DNA of 64,000 nt, taken from contig JAFMJH010000003.1 in the NCBI GenBank assembly GCA_017853555.1, positions 113,058 through 177,057 on the forward strand. The letters run 5' to 3'. Numbering within the stretch: the stretch's first letter is position 1; every line of letters begins with the position of its first letter. The notes below the pieces were generated by a model, which worked only from the letters and a program-made list of their open reading frames with translations, did not search any database and was not told the DNA's origin. Positions 19,069 to 27,884 of this stretch are shown one piece after another. The stretch comes from Steroidobacteraceae bacterium (GTDB taxonomy: Bacteria; Pseudomonadota; Gammaproteobacteria; Steroidobacterales; Steroidobacteraceae). A program made the position numbers and the translations under genes.

Positions 19069-19791
19069 ATGTTCGATCCCAACGCGCCACTCGTCGTCAC
19101 GGCATTCCAGCTGTTCGTGCTGTTGCACATCCTGGCCGGCAGCATCGGACTGATCACGTTCTGGGTACCGGTCGTGGGCCGCAAAGGCGGCAGACAGCAC
19201 AAGCGTTGGGGACTCGTCTTCACGCGCACCATGCTCGCGACGGGCGCTGCAGCGTTGGGCATCAGCGCGTGCACGCTGATCGACCCGGTGGCCACGCATC
19301 CGCATCTGCCGGATGCCGAATGGGTACGCGGCATCTTCGGCTGGATGATGCAGGGACTCGCGCTGCTCACGGTGAATCTCGCCTGGTATGGCTGGCTCTG
19401 CATCCGCAACAAGAACGATCATCGCGGCAACCTCGAATGGCGCAACCTCGCGCTGCAGGTGCTGCTCACGATCGCATCACTCAATTGCGCGTGGCAAAGC
19501 TATCGTGCCGACATTCCCCTGATGCTCGGCATGCCGGCGATCGGTCTGGCGACGGTGGCCACCAATCTTTGGTTTCTGTTCAAACCCGCTCGCGGGCGCA
19601 TGGACTGGCTCAAAGAACACATCAAAGCATTGGTCGGCGCGGGAATTTCCGTATACACGGCGTTTTTCGCCTTCGGCGCGGTACGCACCGTTCCGGCGCT
19701 CGCCTTGCATCCGGGTCTTTGGGCCATCCCGCTCGTGGTCGGTCTGTCGCTGATCATCTTCCATCAACGTACCGTGTCGCGCGCCGCGTGA
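19069..19791 (+). CDS. Seven-helix membrane protein, DUF2306-like
   Basis: About seven hydrophobic helices over 240 residues. The opening LLHILAGSIGLITFWVPV, followed by KGGRQHKRWGLVFTRTML, resembles DUF2306-type proteins, which have a His in helix 1 and a conserved HR(W/L)G loop. Function unknown; heme or quinone binding has been proposed for related membrane proteins, but nothing here proves it. Its stop overlaps the crtD GTG, so it is translationally coupled to a carotenoid desaturase. Confidence refers to the gene being real; the family name is tentative. Confidence 0.75.
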   Translation: MFDPNAPLVVTAFQLFVLLHILAGSIGLITFWVPVVGRKGGRQHKRWGLVFTRTMLATGAAALGISACTLIDPVATHPHLPDAEWVRGIFGWMMQGLALLTVNLAWYGWLCIRNKNDHRGNLEWRNLALQVLLTIASLNCAWQSYRADIPLMLGMPAIGLATVATNLWFLFKPARGRMDWLKEHIKALVGAGISVYTAFFAFGAVRTVPALALHPGLWAIPLVVGLSLIIFHQRTVSRAA

Positions 19792-21272
19792 GTCGCGTCA
19801 TCGTCGTCGGCGCCGGCATGGGCGGACTCGCCGCCGCCACGGATCTCGCACGGCTCGGTCACACCGTCACGGTGCTCGAGCGCGCCGCCGCACCCGGCGG
19901 AAAAATGCGTGCGCTCGATGTGCAGGGCGCGGCGATCGACGCCGGACCCACCGTCTTCACCATGCGCTGGGTGTTCGAATCCTTGTTCCGGGACGCGGGC
20001 TTGCGCCTCGACGACGAACTCGATCTGGTGTCCGCCGACATCCTCGCGCGCCACGCCTGGAGCGACGGCTCGCGCCTCGATCTGCACGCCGACCGCAACG
20101 CATCCGAACGCGCAATCCGTGAATTCGCCGGCGCACGAGACGCGGCGGGATATCGCGATTTTTGCAAGCGCAGCGCGGAACTCCATTCGGCACTGCGCGA
20201 TCCGTTCATGAGCGCGCAACGCCCTGGCCCCCTGCAACTCGTTGCACGGCTCGGTCCAGGGGGGCTCGCGGCGATGTGGCGCACGACCCCGTGGACCACC
20301 CTGTGGCGCAGTCTCGCGGAAAATTTCGATGATGCGCGCATGCGCCAACTCTTTGGCCGCTACGCGACTTACGTCGGCTCGTCGCCGTTCGCCGCACCGG
20401 CGACGCTGATGCTGATCGCGCATGTCGAACAAGACGGCGTCTGTCTCGTGCGAGGCGGCATGGCGCGCATCGCGATGGCCCTCGAGCGCGCGGCACGCAG
20501 CGGCGGCGCACATTTTCGCTACGGCGCGCATGTTGCAAAGATCAAGATCCGCGACGGTCGTGCGATCGGCGTCGAACTGGCGGACGGCGAATCACTCGCC
20601 GCGGAGGCCATCGTGTTCAACGGCGATGCGAATGCCTTGCATACCGGATTGTTGGGCGAGTCCGTCACCCGTGCGGTACCCGGCACGCGCGTCGCGGAGC
20701 GCTCCTTGTCGGCGATCACCTGGTGCGTGAATGCACGTACGCGCGGCTTCCCGCTCGAACATCACAACGTGTTCTTCGGCGACGATTACGCCGCCGAGTT
20801 CGCCGCGATCTTCGGCGCTCGAGAGATCGCCCACTCGCCGACGGTCTATCTTTGCGCACAAGACCGCGGCAAGGCAGCGGACACCGTGACGCGCGCGCGC
20901 GAACGCATGCTGCTGCTCGTCAACGCACCCGCCGACGGCGATCAGCTCGCATCGCGCCGCTGGGATTTCGAGCGCGTCGAACGTCACGCCTTCGAGTTGC
21001 TGTCGCGTTGCGGGCTCGAATTCGAGCGCAGCGACGGCGATTGCCGCATCACGCGCCCGGAGGATTTCGATGCGGCCTTCCCGGGTACGGGCGGCGCACT
21101 CTACGGGCGCGCCAACCACGGCGCCTTCACGAGTTTTGCGCGCCCGGCCTCACGCTCGAAGATAGGCGGCCTCTATCTGGCCGGTGGCTCGGTGCATCCC
21201 GGCCCCGGCATTCCGATGGCGACCCTGTCGGGCCGCCTCGCCGCGGCGCGACTCCACGCGGATCTCGGTTGA
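19788..21272 (+). CDS. crtD: Methoxyneurosporene/hydroxycarotenoid 3,4-desaturase
   Basis: FAD enzyme that introduces the 3,4 double bond in acyclic carotenoids. FAD-binding VIVVGAGMGGLAAATDLARL at the N-terminus, GGKMRALDV, the family stretch DAGPTVFTMRWVFESLF (typical of CrtD rather than CrtI) and the C-terminal GSVHPGPGIPMATLSGRLAA. 494 residues. GTG start at 19788 overlaps the preceding stop (GTGA). Converges on crtI. Confidence 0.93.
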   Translation: MSRVIVVGAGMGGLAAATDLARLGHTVTVLERAAAPGGKMRALDVQGAAIDAGPTVFTMRWVFESLFRDAGLRLDDELDLVSADILARHAWSDGSRLDLHADRNASERAIREFAGARDAAGYRDFCKRSAELHSALRDPFMSAQRPGPLQLVARLGPGGLAAMWRTTPWTTLWRSLAENFDDARMRQLFGRYATYVGSSPFAAPATLMLIAHVEQDGVCLVRGGMARIAMALERAARSGGAHFRYGAHVAKIKIRDGRAIGVELADGESLAAEAIVFNGDANALHTGLLGESVTRAVPGTRVAERSLSAITWCVNARTRGFPLEHHNVFFGDDYAAEFAAIFGAREIAHSPTVYLCAQDRGKAADTVTRARERMLLLVNAPADGDQLASRRWDFERVERHAFELLSRCGLEFERSDGDCRITRPEDFDAAFPGTGGALYGRANHGAFTSFARPASRSKIGGLYLAGGSVHPGPGIPMATLSGRLAAARLHADLG

Positions 21273-21273
21273 T

Positions 21274-22776
21274 TCAGGGCGCCGGAACGATTTTGTCGAG
21301 GATGCGCGCCGAAGACACGACACCAGGCAAGCCCGCGCCCGGATGCGTCCCCGCACCGACCAAATACAGCCCGTCCACTTCTTCACTTTTGTTGTGCGGG
21401 CGGAACCACGCGCTCTGGAACAACTTCGGCTCGAGCGCGAACGCCGCGCCGTTGATCGACGACAGTCGATCGCGGAAATCGAGCGGTGTGAGGACCTCGG
21501 AGACGGTGAGCGCTTCGCCGAGCCCCGGCAGCATCGTCGCTTCGAGTCGACGCTCGATCGCTTTGCGATACGGTTCGGCGTGCTTGCGCCAATCGGTGCC
21601 GCTTTGCAGATGCGGCACGGGTGCGAGGACGTAAAACGCGTCGCAGCCTTCCGGTGCGAGCGATGCATCGCTCGCGCTCGGACGGTGCAGATAGAGACTG
21701 AAATCGTCAGCCAGATGTTTGCGCAGGAAGATGTCTTCCAGCAAATCCTGATAGCGCGGCCCCAGCACCATCGTGTGATGGTAGACCGACTCGTAACGAC
21801 GCCGCGTACCGAAGTACCAGACGAACAAGCTCATCGAATAGCTCGCGCGACGCAGCTTGGCATCGGTCCAGCGCCGGCGCGGATGCTCGCCGAGCAGATT
21901 TTTATAGGTGAAGGCCGCATCGGCGTTCGACACGACGATGTCCGCGTCGAGCCGCGTGCCGTCGACCAATTGCACGCCCCGCGCGCGACCGTCCTCGACC
22001 AATATTTTTTTCACTTCGGCGTTGCAACGCAATTGACCGCCGTGATGCGTCACGAGCCCGACCAGACCACGCACCAAAGCGCCCATGCCCCCTTCGGCGT
22101 AATGCACGCCGTAGGCGCGTTCGAGGTGCGCGATCAGGCAGTAATAGGCCGTGGTCGTGAACGGATTGCCGCCGATCAGCAGCGGATGAAAACTGAACAG
22201 CAGACGCAACTTCTCGCTTTTGAAGTAGCGCGATACTTCGGAATAGACGGAGCGATGCCCGCCGAGGCGCAAGAGGTCCGGTGCGGCGGCGATCAGCGTC
22301 GACAACTCGTGGAACGGTTGATCGGCGAGTTCGGCGAACGCCGTGGCGAAGATGGTCTTGCTCGCTTGCAGAAAGCGCATGAAGCCCTCGACGTCGCGCG
22401 GCTCGATACGCGCGATCTGGGCGCGCATCGCGTCCATGTCCGCGGTGTAACGGAACACGTCGCCGTCGTCGAATCGCACTTCATAAAAAGGGTCGAGCGC
22501 GCGCAGCGTCACGTCGTCGCTCATCCGCCGACCACTCAGCGTCCACAATTCTTCGAAAAGATACGGTGCGGTGATGATGGTCGGACCGGCATCGAAGGTG
22601 TAACCGTCGATGTTGTGCACGTAGGCGCGTCCGCCCGGCGCATCGAGTTTTTCGAGGATCGTTACGCGATATCCGCGTGCACCCAGCCGAATGGCGGCGG
22701 CCAAGCCGCCGAAGCCGCTGCCGATGACGATGGCGTGCCGCCGGTGATCGTCGCGCGTCGAGGGAGTGCTGTTCAT
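21274..22776 (-). CDS. crtI: Phytoene desaturase
   Basis: Converts phytoene to neurosporene or lycopene in successive dehydrogenations. FAD motif AIVIGSGFGGLAAAIRLG, then LEKLDAPGGRAYV, DAGPTIITAPYLFEELW and C-terminal LVGAGTHPGAGLPGVVSSAR. 500 residues. The ATG overlaps the bchO stop (ATGA), so it is the last gene of a long minus-strand run. With CrtC, CrtD and CrtF this predicts a four-step desaturase of the spirilloxanthin series; product length cannot be read from sequence. Confidence 0.96.
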   Translation of the reverse strand: MNSTPSTRDDHRRHAIVIGSGFGGLAAAIRLGARGYRVTILEKLDAPGGRAYVHNIDGYTFDAGPTIITAPYLFEELWTLSGRRMSDDVTLRALDPFYEVRFDDGDVFRYTADMDAMRAQIARIEPRDVEGFMRFLQASKTIFATAFAELADQPFHELSTLIAAAPDLLRLGGHRSVYSEVSRYFKSEKLRLLFSFHPLLIGGNPFTTTAYYCLIAHLERAYGVHYAEGGMGALVRGLVGLVTHHGGQLRCNAEVKKILVEDGRARGVQLVDGTRLDADIVVSNADAAFTYKNLLGEHPRRRWTDAKLRRASYSMSLFVWYFGTRRRYESVYHHTMVLGPRYQDLLEDIFLRKHLADDFSLYLHRPSASDASLAPEGCDAFYVLAPVPHLQSGTDWRKHAEPYRKAIERRLEATMLPGLGEALTVSEVLTPLDFRDRLSSINGAAFALEPKLFQSAWFRPHNKSEEVDGLYLVGAGTHPGAGLPGVVSSARILDKIVPAP

Positions 22777-23705
22777 CGTGAGTCCACCATACCGTGCCGC
22801 CCGTCATCTTGGAACAAGCCGACCTCTGGACGGCGCGCGAAGGCAGCGATCAAGGCTGCGATGCGCGCCGGATGTTCTTCGTGCGCGAGGTGGCCGGCAT
22901 CGATCAATTGCTCGATGTCGGCGCTCGGCAACCGCGCGCGCACCTTCACCGACTCGCCGGGCAGGATCATCCGGTCGCGCGCCGCGGTGACGAGCAGCAG
23001 CGGTGGCGCAAGTTTTGCCATATCGCGCTCTATCGGACGCAAATCCCATCGGGCCATCATCGCGAGCGCCGCGCCCACCTGCGCAGGCGCGGACGACAAG
23101 CGACGATACAAAGCCGCGCCGCGCGCATCGAGATCGGAACCGGTCGCCCCCATCAACCGTTCGAAACCGCCGGGCTCGGCGATCCGGCCGGCGAACCAGC
23201 GCGCAACGGTGTCGGAACTGACGATTCCGCGCACGAAAGCGGAAAACAGCGGATGTCGAAACCCCGGTTGCGGCAACACGGCCCCGTTGAGGCTCACGAT
23301 GCCGCGCGGCGTGATCACGCCGTCGATGGCAAGCCGCAACAACAAGGCTGCGCCGGCCGAATGCCCCACCGCGAGCGCAGGCTTGAAGTTTTGTTGAGCC
23401 AGCATGGCGGACAAGGCCTGCGCCATGCCCGGCAAGGACATGGCCTCGGGATCTTCCGGTCGTGACGAAAAGCCGTGGCCCGGCAGATCCGGCGCGAGCA
23501 CTTCGTGATGCGTGGCGAGCAAAGGCAAAAGATCACGAAAAGAATGGGTCGATGCGCCGGTGCCGTGCAGCAAAAGTATCGGCGGACCCGAACCGGTGCG
23601 TTGCACATGCCAGCGCAGGCCGCCGGCTTCGACGAAGCGGCTCGCCGTGCGATTCGGCCAATCGGCGCCGTCGTGGTCCCAGGAAAGTGCGCGTAGCGCC
23701 GTCAT
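22773..23705 (-). CDS. bchO: Alpha/beta hydrolase BchO, magnesium-chelatase-associated
   Basis: Alpha/beta hydrolase of the bacteriochlorophyll clusters, linked to the Mg-chelatase step but biochemically undefined. WPNRTASRFVEAGGLRWHVQ and PPILLLHGTGASTHSFRDLL are characteristic; the nucleophile elbow GHSAGAA has its Ser, and the C-terminal DAGHLAHEEHP has the His. 310 residues. Here it is separated from bchID and placed directly upstream of crtI. Confidence 0.88.
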   Translation of the reverse strand: MTALRALSWDHDGADWPNRTASRFVEAGGLRWHVQRTGSGPPILLLHGTGASTHSFRDLLPLLATHHEVLAPDLPGHGFSSRPEDPEAMSLPGMAQALSAMLAQQNFKPALAVGHSAGAALLLRLAIDGVITPRGIVSLNGAVLPQPGFRHPLFSAFVRGIVSSDTVARWFAGRIAEPGGFERLMGATGSDLDARGAALYRRLSSAPAQVGAALAMMARWDLRPIERDMAKLAPPLLLVTAARDRMILPGESVKVRARLPSADIEQLIDAGHLAHEEHPARIAALIAAFARRPEVGLFQDDGRHGMVDSR

Positions 23706-23714
23706 GCGCCGATG

Positions 23715-24245
23715 TTAGCGCCCGGACTCGATCACCCTCAAACCCGATCGATATTCGTCGATACGGTGCCGGTAGTGGACCGCCGCACGCTCGATCATCG
23801 CACGCTCGCGCTCGCCGCATTCGCGCACGATCTTGCCCGGCGACCCCATCACGACCGAACCGTCGGGAATCACCTTGTCGGGCGGCACCAATGCGCCGGC
23901 GGCGATCAGGCAACCGCGACCGATCACGGCGCGATCGAGAATCATCGCGCCGTTGGCGATCATCGTGTCATCCCCCACGGTGCAGGAATGCAAAAACGCC
24001 TGATGACCGACGGTCACCCGCGCACCGATGCGCGTCGGCAAGCCGCGGTCGGTGTGGATCACCGTGCCGTCTTGCACGTTGGTGTCGACGCCGACGTCGA
24101 TCCAGTCGTTGTCACCCCGCAGCACGCAACCGAACCACACGCTCGCGCCGGCGGCGAGCCGTACGGTACCGATCACGTCGGCCGACGGCGCAAGCCACGC
24201 AAGCGCATCGATCTCGGGCGTGCGGTCGGCGAGACGGTAGAGCAT
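23715..24245 (-). CDS. Gamma-class carbonic anhydrase family protein
   Basis: Left-handed beta-helix hexapeptide protein of 176 residues. RGDNDWIDVG, NVQDGTVIHTD and VGHQAFLHSCTVG hold the three-histidine metal-site pattern of the YrdA/PaaY/CaiE type. A true anhydrase, an acyl-CoA thioesterase (PaaY-like) or a ferripyochelin-binding-type protein are all possible. Starts 5 bases after the acyl-CoA dehydrogenase stop, which favours an acyl-CoA role. Confidence 0.85.
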   Translation of the reverse strand: MLYRLADRTPEIDALAWLAPSADVIGTVRLAAGASVWFGCVLRGDNDWIDVGVDTNVQDGTVIHTDRGLPTRIGARVTVGHQAFLHSCTVGDDTMIANGAMILDRAVIGRGCLIAAGALVPPDKVIPDGSVVMGSPGKIVRECGERERAMIERAAVHYRHRIDEYRSGLRVIESGR

Positions 24246-24250
24246 GGCGA

Positions 24251-25408
24251 TCAGTACGAACGCGGCAGACCGAGCAGATGCTCGGCGACGTACGAGAACA
24301 CGAAGTTGGTGGAGATCGGTGCGACTTGATAGAGACGCGTCTCGCGGAACTTGCGCTCGACGTCGTACTCGGCCGCGAAGCCGTAACCGCCGTGCGTCTG
24401 GATGCAGACGTTGGCCGCCTCCCACGACGCCTTGGCCGCCAGATATTTGGCCATGTTCGCTTCGGCGCCGCAGGGCTTGCCGGCATCGTACAGCTCGCAA
24501 GCGCGAAAGCGCATCAAGCTCGCCGCTTCGGTCTCGATATGACTCTCGGCGATGGGGAACTGCACGCCCTGGTTCTGGCCGATGGGGCGATCGAAGACGA
24601 TGCGCTCGCGGGCATAGCGCGATGCACGCGTGACGAACCAGCGCGCATCGCCGATGCATTCGGCGGCGATCAGCACGCGCTCGGCATTCAGGCCATCGAG
24701 TATGTACTTGAAGCCCTGCCCTTCGGTGCCGATCAGATTTTCGGCGGGAATCTCGAGATTGTCGAAGAACAATTCATTGGTCTCGTGATTGACCATGTTG
24801 GCGATCGGTCGCAACGACAGACCATGGCCGATCGCCGTGCGCAGATCGACGAGAAACACCGACAGACCTTCGGACTTGCGCTTGACCTCGGCGAGCGGCG
24901 TCGTCCGCGCGAGCAACACCATCAAGTCCGAATGCTGCACGCGCGAGATCCAGACTTTTTGGCCGTTGATGACGTACCGGTCGCCCTTGCGGACGGCCGT
25001 CGTCTTGAGCTTGGTGGTATCGGTGCCGGTGGTCGGCTCCGTGACCGCCATCGATTGCATGCGCAATTCGCCTGCAGCGATTTTCGGCAGATAGGTTTGA
25101 CGTTGCGCCTCGGAGCCGTGCCGGACCAGCACGTTCATCACGTACACCTGGCCGTGACACGCGCCGGAGTTGCCGCCGCACCGGTTGATCTCTTCCATGA
25201 CCACCGACGCTTCGGCGAGCGTCAGGCCGGAGCCGCCGTACTGCTGCGGTATCAGGCCCGCGAGCCAACCGGCCTTGGTGAGCGCATCGACGAACTCGAG
25301 CGGATAACCACGCTCGGCGTCGACTTTGCGGAAATACTCATCCGGAAACTGCGCGCACAAGGCACGCACTCCCGCCCTCAATTCTTCATGATCGACGCCC
25401 GTTTCCAT
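24251..25408 (-). CDS. Acyl-CoA dehydrogenase family protein
   Basis: FAD enzyme catalysing alpha-beta dehydrogenation of an acyl-CoA. The flavin segments MAVTEPTTGTDTTKL and YVINGQKVWISRVQHSD, and the C-terminal helix region QTHGGYGFAAEYDVERKFRE, are typical. The usual catalytic-Glu loop (YEGTSEIQ) is replaced by YQVAPISTNF, so the base must come from elsewhere or the reaction differs. 385 residues. Part of the operon leading to bchO and crtI; the substrate cannot be told. Confidence 0.9.
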   Translation of the reverse strand: METGVDHEELRAGVRALCAQFPDEYFRKVDAERGYPLEFVDALTKAGWLAGLIPQQYGGSGLTLAEASVVMEEINRCGGNSGACHGQVYVMNVLVRHGSEAQRQTYLPKIAAGELRMQSMAVTEPTTGTDTTKLKTTAVRKGDRYVINGQKVWISRVQHSDLMVLLARTTPLAEVKRKSEGLSVFLVDLRTAIGHGLSLRPIANMVNHETNELFFDNLEIPAENLIGTEGQGFKYILDGLNAERVLIAAECIGDARWFVTRASRYARERIVFDRPIGQNQGVQFPIAESHIETEAASLMRFRACELYDAGKPCGAEANMAKYLAAKASWEAANVCIQTHGGYGFAAEYDVERKFRETRLYQVAPISTNFVFSYVAEHLLGLPRSY

Positions 25409-25415
25409 GGGCGCA

Positions 25416-25859
25416 TTATGGCTGCTTCGGCGTCTCCTTGCGATCAGCCTCGACCTTCGCCGCCTTGGCGTCGGCCTTCATCCGCTTGATGTCGATCGGT
25501 CGTATTTCACGAATCGGACAGGTGTCGCGACCCACCTTCACTTTCTCGAAGAGATTGACGGTGTGCATCCACTCGGTGATGCCGACGACGTTGGAGAACT
25601 CGAGATCCGGACAGGTGTCCCAGACCTTGAGCAAATAGGCCTCGTTGACGCCGACCCACACCACGAGCTCGTTGCGCGACACGGGCGTCCAACCGTCCAT
25701 GCGCCACGCATGGAACTCTTGCACCGGCGCGCCGGCGTAGTCGACGTAGCGCCGCGCTTCGTCGTCGGCTTTGCGTGCGACGCCGGTCGCGCATCCGCCT
25801 ACGACCACACCCATGGCGCACAGCAGAGAAAACACTGCGATTCGGGTTCGAGCGTGCAT
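25416..25859 (-). CDS. DUF6491-type lipoprotein
   Basis: 147 residues with a lipoprotein signal (lipobox VVGGC) followed by a small domain around EFHAWRMDGWTPVSRNELVV, TCPDLEFSNVVGIT and GRDTCPIREIRPID, which contains two conserved cysteines likely to form a disulfide. Resembles the DUF6491 family of unknown function. Ribosome site AAGGAGG 6 bases before the ATG. The tail is rich in Lys/Ala/Glu. Confidence 0.8.
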   Translation of the reverse strand: MHARTRIAVFSLLCAMGVVVGGCATGVARKADDEARRYVDYAGAPVQEFHAWRMDGWTPVSRNELVVWVGVNEAYLLKVWDTCPDLEFSNVVGITEWMHTVNLFEKVKVGRDTCPIREIRPIDIKRMKADAKAAKVEADRKETPKQP

Positions 25860-25920
25860 GGCAGCCTCCTTGCAGATGACGGATACGACCACGCAAACGG
25901 CTGCGAGGTTCCCGACGGCG

Positions 25921-26877
25921 TCAGCGACCCTCGCCCTGATACTCGACGAGACCGGCCAGTGATTTGACCGCACCGGTCTGGATGCTGCCGAGTTTGGCGC
26001 CGCTCTGCAGATCGATCTTCGCCACTTCACCCGAGAAGAAGCTGCTGACGAATGCGTATTTTCCGTCACGCGCAAGATCGATGGTCGCCCAGCCGAAACC
26101 CTCGAGAGACACCTGGCGCAGCGTTTGCCCGGACGGATCGACGACGTGTATGGATCCGCCGCGCAACACGTACAAAACCCCATCGGACCCGTACTCCATG
26201 CCGAAGAACATCGGCGGCGGTCCCGGCGGATACGGCGGCGAGAAACTTTGCAGATCCGGCAACTGCCGATCGCCGACCAGGTCGTAGCGCATCAAGCGCG
26301 GCCCGGTCTCGGAGCAGTAGACCAGCGTCGATTGATCGGGCGAGATGGCCGACATCGTCACGCCGAGAAATCCGCCCATACCGCCATGCGTCGCGGTGGC
26401 GTACTCGCTCACCTTCGTGCCGTCGGCGCGGAATCGGAAGACGTGACCGTCACCGAAGCGATGCGTGCCGGGCATGTGCGGAATATGCGTTTTCATGCGC
26501 GCCTGCACTTCGGGCTTGATCGCATCACCGACCACGTGCTCACCGAACAGCAGGGTGCCGTCGGCCGCGAAGTTGACGTGCGAAAACGGCCGCGCGCCGA
26601 ACTCGCGCCGCTGCTCGATGCGCCCGTCGGGGTGAATGTTGAGCACGGTGAACGAGTGACTGTCGAAGGCCCACAACACGCCGCGCGAGTCGAACTTCAA
26701 GCCGCCGATCAGGTGCGTGGTCTGCGGCACGTGCAATTCGCCCTTCAGCTGCAGATCGGCGCCGTACTGCAGGATGCGCCCCGCCCCGGCGTGATCGTCG
26801 TTCGGATCGTTCAACACGGTCGCGCCGACGAACACGTCGCCGACGGCATACGGCTGCAGAACTTTGGCTACGCTCAT
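25921..26877 (-). CDS. Beta-propeller protein (SMP-30/NHL-like), unknown function
   Basis: 318 residues with repeated blade-like units (LIGGLKFDSRGVLWAFD, FSHVNFAADGTLLFGEH, FFGMEYGSDGVLYVLRGG, WATIDLARDGKYAFVSS), suggesting a six- or seven-blade propeller such as SMP-30/gluconolactonase-type. No signal peptide, so cytoplasmic. Three bases after the SDR stop. A lactonase or a sensor role is possible; no metal site was assigned. Confidence 0.7.
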   Translation of the reverse strand: MSVAKVLQPYAVGDVFVGATVLNDPNDDHAGAGRILQYGADLQLKGELHVPQTTHLIGGLKFDSRGVLWAFDSHSFTVLNIHPDGRIEQRREFGARPFSHVNFAADGTLLFGEHVVGDAIKPEVQARMKTHIPHMPGTHRFGDGHVFRFRADGTKVSEYATATHGGMGGFLGVTMSAISPDQSTLVYCSETGPRLMRYDLVGDRQLPDLQSFSPPYPPGPPPMFFGMEYGSDGVLYVLRGGSIHVVDPSGQTLRQVSLEGFGWATIDLARDGKYAFVSSFFSGEVAKIDLQSGAKLGSIQTGAVKSLAGLVEYQGEGR

Positions 26878-26880
26878 GTT

Positions 26881-27717
26881 TCAGTCCTCGAATCGATAAC
26901 GCGAAATCACGTCGCGCTTTTGGCCGAACAACCCGGCCAGCGAGCGTCGCAACAAACGACCGCTCGTGAGCCAGGTGATGTCTTCTCCCTGCCGATGCGT
27001 GGCGAGGATGCGATCGACGATCCACGGCGTCGTCGTCTCCACGTGCTCACCGACGAAATTCAGCTGACCCAAGGCCTTCGCGCGAATGGCGGCCGGCAGA
27101 TCCTTCATCTCGCGCAGCATGCCCTCGGTGATGTTGATGCCGGGGCTGATGGTGCCGATCAACACGCGATCGTCCTTCAGGGCACGCCGCTCTTTGACGA
27201 GCGCACCGGCCAGATACTTGACGGCGCGCTTGCTCGTCGAATACGCCGTCATGCCAGGCACCACGCGTCCCGTCGCGCCACCACCGCCGAGCGTGAGAAA
27301 CAACTTTCCGCCGCCCTGGCGCAACATGCCCGCGATCGCGACATTGGCCGCATTCATCGAGCCGATCACGTTGGTACGGACCATGGCCGCGATTTGTTGC
27401 GGTGTGTTTTGCAGAAATCTTTGACCGGTACGGGCGTAGCCGGCGTTGTGCAACCAGATGTCGACCCGTCCGTGCCGGGCGATGGCCGCATCCCACAACG
27501 CTTGCGTATCGGCCATCGAGGCGGCATCGCAAACCAAACCGCTCACCGCCGCACCCTGCTGCACCGCTTCGACTTCGAGGCTGCGCACCGCACCGGCGAC
27601 GCGCTCGGCATCGCGCCCGCTCAAAACCACGCGATGACCGCGACGCAAAAACTCGCGCACGTAGCCGTAGCCCAAACCCTGCGTTCCACCCGTGACGACG
27701 ACGCTCTGCGACGACAT
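26881..27717 (-). CDS. Short-chain dehydrogenase/reductase
   Basis: NAD(P)-dependent oxidoreductase of the classical SDR type. VVVTGGTQGLGYGYVREF is the TGxxxGxG cofactor motif; NAG at about 91-93 and the catalytic YSTSK (YxxxK) are present. 278 residues from the ATG at 27717 (GGAGGGG upstream); an upstream extension is unconserved. Clearly related to the divergent SDR at 27885, including the unusual C-terminal part (ITWLTSGRLLRRSL), which resembles NYC1/NOL-type chlorophyll-b-reductase-like SDRs. Substrate unknown. Confidence 0.88.
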   Translation of the reverse strand: MSSQSVVVTGGTQGLGYGYVREFLRRGHRVVLSGRDAERVAGAVRSLEVEAVQQGAAVSGLVCDAASMADTQALWDAAIARHGRVDIWLHNAGYARTGQRFLQNTPQQIAAMVRTNVIGSMNAANVAIAGMLRQGGGKLFLTLGGGGATGRVVPGMTAYSTSKRAVKYLAGALVKERRALKDDRVLIGTISPGINITEGMLREMKDLPAAIRAKALGQLNFVGEHVETTTPWIVDRILATHRQGEDITWLTSGRLLRRSLAGLFGQKRDVISRYRFED

Positions 27718-27884
27718 CGACCCCTCCGCCCGAAACGGTTGCTTCGAGGAGGAAGCATAAACAGGGTGCGGGACCGCAAACCACGCTTCGGGACGGTGAC
27801 CACGCATCGGACATGGGCCGACGGACGTGCAGTCGCCCCCGCGTCCCGTTGCATGATTGAGTCGCATTTTTCAGGAGACTGCGG

